Made by a program: the position numbers and the translations under genes. Below, one piece after another: positions 52,011 to 61,703 of a stretch of 64,000 nucleotides of DNA (position 1 is the first letter of the stretch; each line of letters begins with the position of its first letter). The stretch lies in contig NW_026733965.1 in assembly GCF_028476545.1 (NCBI RefSeq), forward strand, positions 17,501-81,500. Reading direction: 5' to 3'. Source of the stretch: Physella acuta. Taxonomy: Eukaryota; Mollusca; Gastropoda; Physidae. The notes under the pieces were generated by a model. It saw only the letters and a program-made list of their open reading frames with translations, was not told the origin of the DNA and did not search any database.

Positions 52011-55000
52011 CAGTAAAAGGGGTGAAGGTCAAATGAAAGTGTCAGAAGTCTGGGTGGGGAGAGGAAAGGAAATTAAATTTTCCAGAGAGGGTCAATGGGA
52101 CAGTGAAGCATTTTCTATGTAGCGAAACAAGTTGACTAGTTGAAAGGGTGTTTTAGTGGTCGCATTGAGTTTTCAAAAGGTTGCAGTGTGAAAGATGAGG
52201 GGAAAGAGACAAGATTTAGAACTTTAAATAAGTTCTGGATATTGATGTTGCAGTGGGTGGTGGGGTCGTTGAAACAGTTAAAGGGATTGTGGGGTTATCA
52301 TGTCTGAGGGTAAAGTGGATAGAGGGGGAGAGAGGAGGGGGTTGATTTTTTTTTATTTTTATTTTTATTAATTCAATTGTTTTAAACATTTAAATCAGTA
52401 ATAATAATATATTTGATAGATTTTACACAGCATCAAAGACATGAACAATGAACATCAATTGCATATATAATAATCAAAGGGAAAAAATAAAATGGCATAA
52501 GAACTAGATTAAAATAAGGTGTGCAAACTAGGTTTCTCTTCACTGCTTAGTTTAGTGTGCTGCGGAGTCAAAAGTTCACACTGTAGCCACCCATGGACAG
52601 AAATAGAAACGACCGTGGGAGAAGTGTCTCTGTAATCACATACTGATCTATCATTCCAAAACTTTCCATGACATAAAATTGACCCTTGGCAATGAGGGCA
52701 CGCTACCTTGAAATGTCCGCCAGTCCGGTTGAGTGGGGGGGGGGGGGGGGGGGGGGAGTGTGTGTTTGTGTGTTGGGGGGGGGGGGGGGGTTGAGGTGGG
52801 TATCTCTTTCTACCATTCAGGTTGTGCATTTTAAAATCTGGGAAACAGAAGACTGTTCTAATGTTAATTTACTTGGGGACTGATCGAGTGATGTTTGGCT
52901 TGAGACTGTCTAAATTAAAATTAATACTTTATTTATTTCTTTCCTGTATATTTCTTTTTTTCTCAGTTAAGTGAGAGTTCCCAGTCTATGTCTTAGCTTT
53001 GCTTGAAATATTTCTTTTAACTCGATGTCCGTGTATTTTGTGAAAAAAATATCTGACTTTATTCCTAATTTACCATATAGTCGATCTATAAATAGCCGTT
53101 GCTACTAGTCTGTTTTCGTCTTCTGTTCTTTGTCTAGTCGCGTTAATTAAATTAAGTCTGATTGCTTTATTTGTTGTGGCTATTTGATTGGTGGTGTTTA
53201 ATATTTTCGCAAGTGTTTGCTTTGCTTTCTGTACTAATATACAATCTAAATTGTTTACAATTTTTTTTTTTTTTTTTTTTTTTGGTGGTTTAATTAAAAT
53301 AATTTTATTTAAAAAATCTGCAAAGTTTTAGAAGAAATTACTATGAAGTGGGGTTTTCAGAATATTGATTACTGAGTTCCTGTACTGACATTAATGTTTG
53401 TCTTATGAAAGTGAAACTTCAGGTTATAACTTAGGCTAGTTGAAAATAAATAAAAATGTAGCCTTAAACTCAAAAGTTTTCAAGTTCTCTGGATTTACAA
53501 CTTTTATACCACTGATTCTAAAAATATTAAATTTCTGTATTATTTTCAGGTTTAAGTATTAAATTGTTTACGAAAATTGGAGATTAGACACTTGTAGAGC
53601 AATGGTAGAGATTGATTGATTGTGAAACCTTTACACCTTAATAAATTAAGTGATGAAAAAAGCTATTGGTTTTTATTTAAATTATTGTCAAATAATAGTA
53701 TATTAATCCATTTCTTTTTTACAAATTACGTATATAATCATAAATAATTTTAATGGCTTTATGTAGCATATAATCAACAATGATTATTGTCCTATTATTT
53801 GTTACTGTTAAAATCTTCTACATTTTAAAGACTTTAGTGAGCATAGTTAATGTGTTGTCTCCCTTAACTGGTTGAATCTATAACATAAAGCTTAGTGAAT
53901 AAAATAAAAAATATAACTTCTACTCCTGGAATAATGTTACACTTGGGGGCAGGGGTGCTTGATGGAGAAAAAAATGCACAATAACAATTTCAATCTGGTT
54001 GGGGGGGGGGGGTGTCTTTAAAATTACCCAGGCCTCTCACAAGAGGCGTAGCGAGGGGGGGGCGGGGAGGGGTGCGGACCGCACCGGGTGACACCATTTA
54101 GGGAGGTGACACCAAGGCAAAAAATAGCAAAATATATAGAGAAAAATGACAATTCCACTTAATTGTGATTAATTCAATTGGGGGAAAGAAACCACAACCG
54201 GAAATTTCGCTACACCCAAAAGAAATAAAAAGAATTATAAAAAACAAACAAACGCAAATGTGGTCTGTCACGCACCCTCACTACACTAAAGACGACGGCT
54301 ATTACATTTTAACACGAAAACAACAATACATAATCTTTCGACTTAGAACAGGCCACAACAGACTAAATCAACACATGCACAGAAAACTGAAGGTTGGGTG
54401 TAGCGAAATGTGCCCTTGTGGCAAGGCCCCGGAAAACACGGAGCACGTACTCCAGGAATGCACTTTGTATAGCCAGGCACGAGACAGACACTGGCCCCAG
54501 CCCACCCCACTCAGGGAAAAATTATATGGGGCACCTGACAAACTGGAGACCACAGTCCGGTTTGTCCACGAAGTTGGACTTGTTGTCTGAATCCTCCACC
54601 ATATTCACAATTAAGAACGAAGAAGAAGAAGAAGTGATTAATTCGAGTGTTAAATAGTCTTTTAAGAGGTGCAAATCGAAAGTTTGAGGGGGGGGGGGAG
54701 GGGGCGGGGTGGATGGGGGGTGCAAATCGAAAGTTTGAGGGGGGTGCAAATCGAAAATTGAAAGTTTTCCTCCAGGAACAGTCGCTGCGCCTTTGGGGGG
54801 GGGGGGGGGGGGTGACACCATTAAGTGCCGCACCGGGTGACACCCGACCACGCTACGCCACTGCCTCTCACACAGCCAGTTTAACCCCGCTTGGTGGACT
54901 TGAGTAACTTTGACCTTGACCTTCCTCAGTGTCGGCCCAGGACCCGGAGATCGTCAACGACATCTTCCCTGAGGTCAAGCAAGTCGGGATGACAGCCCGG

Positions 55001-58000
55001 CTTAACTGTACAGTCGCCAGGCTGGGGAATAACGCAGTAAGTAGTTGGTCAAGCATAGGCTGGGGGAGTAACTCATCTTAGCTTATTATGTTCGGTATTT
55101 ATTCGTTTGTCTCCCTTTTTTTTAAAAATTTCATCCTGGGGAGTAACGCTGTGAGTAGTAGGTCAGGCTGGGGGAGTAAATCATCTTAGCTTATTATGTT
55201 CGGTATTTATTATTACGCTGTAAGTAGTAGGTCAGGTTAGGGAGTAACGCTGTAAGTAGTAGGTCAGGTTAGGGAGTAATGCTATAAGTAGTAGGTCAGG
55301 TTAGGGAGTAACGCTGTAAGTAGTAGGTCAGGGAGTAACGCTGTAAGTAGGTCAGGTTGGGGAGTAACGCTGTAAGTAGGTCAGGTTAGGGAGTAACGAT
55401 GTAAGTAGGTCAAGTTAGGGAGTAACGCTGTAAGTAGGTCAGGTTAGGGGGTAACGCTCTAAGTAGGTCAGGTTAGGGAGTAACGCTGTAAGTAGTAGGT
55501 CAGGTTAGGGAGTAACGCTGTAAGTAGTAGGTCAGGTTAGGGAGTAACGCTGTAAGTAGTAGGTCAGGTTAGGGAGTAACGCTGTAAGTAGTAGGTCAGG
55601 GAGTAACGCTGTAAGTAGGTCAGGTTGGGGAGTAACGCTGTAAGTAGGTCAGGTTAGGGAGTAACGCTGTAAGTAGATCAGGTTAGGGAGTAACGATGTA
55701 AGTAGGTCAGGTTCGGGAGTAACGCTGTAAGTAGGTCAGGTCAGGGAGTAACGCTGTAGTAGTTCAGGTTAGGGAGTAACGCTGTACGTAGGTCAGGGAG
55801 TAACGCTGTAAGTAGGTCAGGTTAGGGAGTAACGCTGTAAGTAGTAGGTCAAGGCTAGAGAGTAACGCTGTAAGTAGGTCAGGTTAGGGAGTAACGCCGT
55901 AAGTAGGTCAGGTTAGGGAGTAACGCTGTAAGTATTAGGTCAAGGCTAGGGAGTAACGCTGTAAGTAGTAGGTCAGGCTTGGGAGTAGCGCTGTAAGTAG
56001 TAGGTCAGGTTAGGGAGTAACGCAGTAAGTAGGTCAGGTTAGGGAGTAACGCTGTAAGTAGTAGGTCAGGTTAGGGAGTAACGCAGTAAGTAGGTCAGGT
56101 TAGGGAGTAACGCTGTAAGTAGTTCAGGTTAGGGATTAACACTGTAAGTAGGTCAGGTTTGGGAGTAACGCTGAAAGTAGGTCAGTCCGGGGAGTAACGC
56201 TGTAAGTAGGCCAGGTTAGGGAGTAACGCTGTAGGTAATAGGTCAGGTTAGGTAGTAACGCTGTAAGTAGATCAGGTTAGGGAGTAACGATGTAAGTAGG
56301 TCAGGTTCGGGAGTAACGCTGTAAGTAGGTCAGGTCAGGGAGTAACGCTGTAGTAGTTCAGGTTAGGGAGTAACGCTGTACGTAGGTCAGGGAGTAACGC
56401 TGTAAGTAGGTCAGGTTAGGGAGTAACGCTGTAAGTAGTAGGTCAAGGCTAGAGAGTAACGCTGTAAGTAGGTCAGGTTAGGGAGTAACGCCGTAAGTAG
56501 GTCAGGTTAGGGAGTAACGCCGTAAGTAGGTCAGGTTAGGGAGTAACGCTGTAAGTATTAGGTCAAGGCTAGGGAGTAACGCTGTAAGTAGTAGGTCAGG
56601 CTTGGGAGTAGCGCTGTAAGTAGTAGGTCAGGTTAGGGAGTAACGCAGTAAGTAGGTCAGGTTAGGGAGTAACGCTGTAAGTAGTAGGTCAGGTTAGGGA
56701 GTAACGCAGTAAGTAGGTCAGGTTAGGGAGTAACGCTGTAAGTAGTTCAGGTTAGGGACTAACACTGTAAGTAGGTCAGGTTTGGGAGTAACGCTGAAAG
56801 TAGGTCAGTCCGGGGAGTAACGCTGTAAGTAGGCCAGGTTAGGGAGTAACGCTGTAAGTAGGTCAGGTTAGGGAGTAACGCTGTAGGTAATAGGTCAGGT
56901 TAGGTAGTAACGCTGTAAGTAGATCAGGTCAGGGAGTAACGCAGTAAGTAGGTCAGGTTAGGGAGTAACGCAGTAAGTAGGTCAGGTTAGGGAGTAACGC
57001 TGTAAGTAGGTCAGGTTAGGGAGTAACGCTGTAAGTAGGTCAGGTTAGGGAGTAACGCTGTAAGTAGGTCAGGTTAGGGAGTAACGCTGTAAGTAGGTCA
57101 GGTTAGGGAGTAACGCTGAAAGTAGGTCAGACTATGGAGTAACGCTGTAAGTAGGTCAGGTTAGGGAGTAACGCTGTAAGTAGGTCAGGTTGGGGAGTAA
57201 CGCTGTAAGTAGGTCAGGTTAGGGAGTAACGCTGTAAGTAGGTCAGGTTGGGGAGTAACGCTGTAAGTAACAGTGGGAGGGGGAGGGGAAGGGCTGGAAG
57301 AAATACTGTTAATTCCACACTATTAGCAAAGCCTAACTGCGATCGGGATTTTTAAAAATCACTTAAATGTTAAAATATGAAAATATGAAAAACTATTTAT
57401 TTCCCTTTAATTCACTCATCGTAGCTTTGTTACGTTAGGTATTTATTTCGTTGTCTTGTTTTCTATTTTAAATGTGGGGGGGGGGGAGGTGATGGATGTG
57501 CTCATGGGAAGGGGGTGGGGTGGAGATTATATGTTACATTAGTAACACAACCTATCTGCGACATGAATTTAAATAATGTTATAATATAAAATAAACCGGT
57601 AGTGATCTCCCCTAAACTTTCTCGAATATTCTTATATAAAACAACAGGGGATGGTAACTGGGGATATAGTTATGATCTTTAATCCATTTTAAATACTGAA
57701 ACTTTTAAAAATAGAATAGAATCTCAGTAAAAAACAATTGCGCACCAAGCGAACGCCTAATAAAGGTGTGTATAATAGTGCGCAATAGTATTAGTACTTT
57801 ATAAATTTACATTAGTTTTTTGAGAAATCGGAAGTAGCGTAAAGTACTACTTCCGGTCAACGGAAATTACTCAAAATTTAACAGAAGGTAGAGAATTAGA
57901 TCTTTTACTTACATGTGAAATTTCATTTATCTATCTGAAATAGTACTCAAGTTATAGGCTTTTGAAAAATTCAAAGTAGAAAAAGTACCACTTCCGGTTA

Positions 58001-61000
58001 TCCGAAATCGCTCAAAAGTTGATACGGATCTACGATTTTGATATAATACTTGTATATGAAATTTCATCAACCTAGCTGTAACGGTACTCAAGTTATCGTG
58101 TTTACACACGGACACACACACACACACACACACACGGACACACAGACATACGGACAAGATTGCAAAATTATGTTTTTCCGTATCAGTGAGATGTAAAACG
58201 TCGAGATTTGCAAAAATCTCGATTTTTTTTTTTTGCACGATTACAAGACTTTCTCTATACTTCGTATATACGAGAAAGTAAAAAACAGTTATTTATTTCC
58301 CTTAAGTCACTCTTCTTAGCACTCATGTTCAGTATTTTTTCTTTGTCTCTCTGAGACTCTGAGTTATGATTTGAAAATCTATTTTATTTACTTCCCTTTA
58401 GTTAACTCTTCCTAGCTTAGTTCTGTTCGGTATTTACTTCGTTGTCTCCCTTAGAGTTACAAAATACCGAAATCACCTTGTTATTTAGACCGATGTTTCA
58501 CGTTGCACAGGTCCAGTGGTCCTTCTCCGGTCAGGGTTTGAACCAAATACTGAGCCGGAATGAGGAGATAATCATCAACAACCCTCGGAAGGGTAACGTC
58601 CCCATCTACGAGATTATCAAGGACAGCAGTTATGACCGTGTCACTTTCACTCTCGTCATCAACCGGCTGATGCCGGAATATTCCGGCAGCTACCAGTGTT
58701 CTATCATCATTCACAATAAGCCGTACGACCATTTGAACAACAAGACCGGTTACGTCACCGTGTTACGTAAGTTTTTATTTGATTCATCCTTTGGCCAGAT
58801 TTTTTAACTTGGACGTCTTTGAATTTGAAAAGGTTTGGTTTGAATTCAGTGTCCATAAATCACCCATTAACCCCATCTGTCTTACCACACACCATTTAAC
58901 CTCCCTAGAGATTCTCCTTTGTAAAATCCCCATGTAAATTCTCAATTAATCCTTCGCTGAGATTATCCTAACAATCCACCCACGTCACCACACCTCCCCC
59001 CCCTATAAAATCTCCCATACACCCAAATCTCCCTACACAATTCCTAATAAACTCCTTATACAATCTCCCTGTAAAAGTCTACAGAATTCCCAATTCTCTG
59101 TATAATCTTTTTTAAAATCTCCTTAAATGTCTTATATTTAAAATAACCTTATAATCTATAAAATGTATGTCATAAATCTGTCTGTAAAGTCTCCCTATAT
59201 AATCTACCTGTTAAATATCCCTATAATATCCTCGTATAAAATCTCTCTATTACATCCCTTTGTAAAACCTCCATATACAACCGCTATAAAATTTCCCTAT
59301 AAAACCATAAAAACCCCTATAATACCTCCCTATTAAATCTCCCTATGAAATCTCCTTTTAAAACCTCCCTATAAAAACCTCCCTATAAAAATATCCCTAT
59401 AAAATCTCCCTATAAAATCTCACTATAAAACCACCGTATAAAATCTCCTTATAAGACCTCCCTATAAAATCTCCCTATAAAAACCTCCCTATAAAATCTC
59501 CCTATAAAATCTCCTTATAAGACCTCCTTATAAAATCTCCCTATAAAATCTCCCTATAAAATATGTTCCTATATCTCCCTACTAAACCTCCCCACAAAAT
59601 CTCCCCACAGAGCCACCTATGATAAGACCAGGATCTACCGACGCTGTCAAGATGATCGAGAAGGGCGGCAACTCGAGTATTACATGCGATGCTTTCGGAG
59701 TTCCCTTCCCTAACATCACGTGGGTCCGCTCTGACGGCAAGCTCTTGCCCAACGGCAAGGCAATTTTCAGGGTATTACATCTAGACGTTTCTCTATCCTA
59801 AAATCCCTCCTACCCCCCTCCCCTTCTTATTTTTTTATAAAAATAAAAACTTTAAAATTATACTATATTTAATTTAATTTTAACTATTTTATTAATTTTA
59901 AGATATTGCATATGCTCCCGCTATTGGCTTTATTATGTGAATACACCTCACAAAAAATGTCAGACTAGGTAGTAAAAAAGTTGTAAATAACAGGTCAGGG
60001 TAGATCAAGCTAAGTCAGGCTAGGTCAGCCTAGGTCAGGTTAGGTGTGGTAAGGTCAGGCTAGGTTAGGCTAAGTCAAGCTAGGTTAGGCTAAGTCTATG
60101 TCAGGTTAAGTCAGGCTAAGTCAGGCTAAGTCAGGTTAGGTCTGACTGTGCTTTAAATAAATAATAACGTGTGTTTATTGTGTTTAAAAAAGAGGATCCT
60201 GATTGCGTTTATCCTATGTTTACCTATTCAAAGTTTTGTTATATTTCCCTTATACTATGACCGCCGATTCATCGTAGCGGAAAAGTACACTGAAAGTCAC
60301 AACTATAAGAGTGTGTTACTTATCTAGTTAGATCATGTTTGGTGATTAATTATGCATCTGGTTATAGTTGGGGTTTGATGGTTGGGTCAAGAGTGTGAAA
60401 GGCTGAGTAGTACTCACACGGGATGCCTTTCTAAGTTGGGTGGTGGTGTTGTTTGTCTTTAATAAATAGAATTGACCTTGAGACTGATCTTGTGGTTGTC
60501 ACTAACCTTTCTAATAACCTTGATAATTGACCTTGCGATTGTCACGGAACTTGATATTGTTCTTAATATTGACCTTATGATTTCCAACAATCTTGATATT
60601 GATCTTGATATTTGCCTTTGTAATTTTATGGACATGGATAATGACGTGAGTTTCACGGATCTTGATAGTCACTTTGATTTTGACCTTGATATCGACTTTG
60701 TTATTGAACTTATGATTCTCAGCTATTTTGATATTGCCCTTTGTAATTTTATTGACCTTGTTATTGGCCTTGTTATTTTCACTGACCTTGATCTTGACCT
60801 TGATGTCGACAGGGCAGGACGCTGCCGATCATGTCAGCAGACGTGAGGTACTCAGGTGTGTACAGGTGTGTGGCAGACAACAGCATCAAGCCACCTGCCG
60901 AGTCACTGACACAGGTAGGTGGGGGCGGGGGGGGGGGGGGTCAACACACGGTTGCCATGGTAACAAAACAATTTCTTTTTCCCGTTTTTTTTTTCTAAAA

Positions 61001-61635
61001 TTTCTGCTTAAGATGTAGTTAGGCTTAGTTTCTAATAGATATTTTTATGATGTAGGAATACTCGATTTAAATAAAAAAAAATATGTGTATACGTCACAGG
61101 TTTATGTGTTCCAAGCGCCAACGGTCCGAGTTCTACAAAATTCTGTTGGTCAGTTCGCGAATGGTAGGCTGGACGCTAAACTGGATTGTATTGTTCAAGG
61201 TATGTTAATCTTGCTAAATCTTGATTGCTAAATTCTTATGTTTTATTTTCTAAATCTTGCTTATCAATGTAGCTTTGAGTTATTCAATGTAAATGGGATT
61301 TGATTTTAAAAATGGTCAAAGTTAAAAGAAAGTAAAGATCCCTTTTTGAAGCTGATGGTACATGGGGCAGGTGAAGTAGAGTTCACCTGTTTTTGTGGCC
61401 TGGGCAAATGAAGGGATAGTGTCGTCTGTGGTCAGCCACCTTTATTTTCCCTTAAGTGAGTTAGGTACTCATCCTTGGTCTCAGAGTAGTGTTTTAAATC
61501 CATGACCTGGATTTATAATTGAATTAGTCTGAAATATAGAAGTATTTATACAATGTTAATCACAAGCATACAGGTTGACTATTTTATTGCAGCTGCTTTC
61601 CATACGTGTGTTGTCTCAAGACTGTCTTATTGCTG

Positions 61636-61703
<68 letters not shown>

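Noticed and set aside
55226-57285. Interstitial telomere because GGTTAGGG recurs
   Set aside because: TTAGGG occurs once per 29-32 bp unit and not in tandem; the unit derives from the exon 2 donor region.
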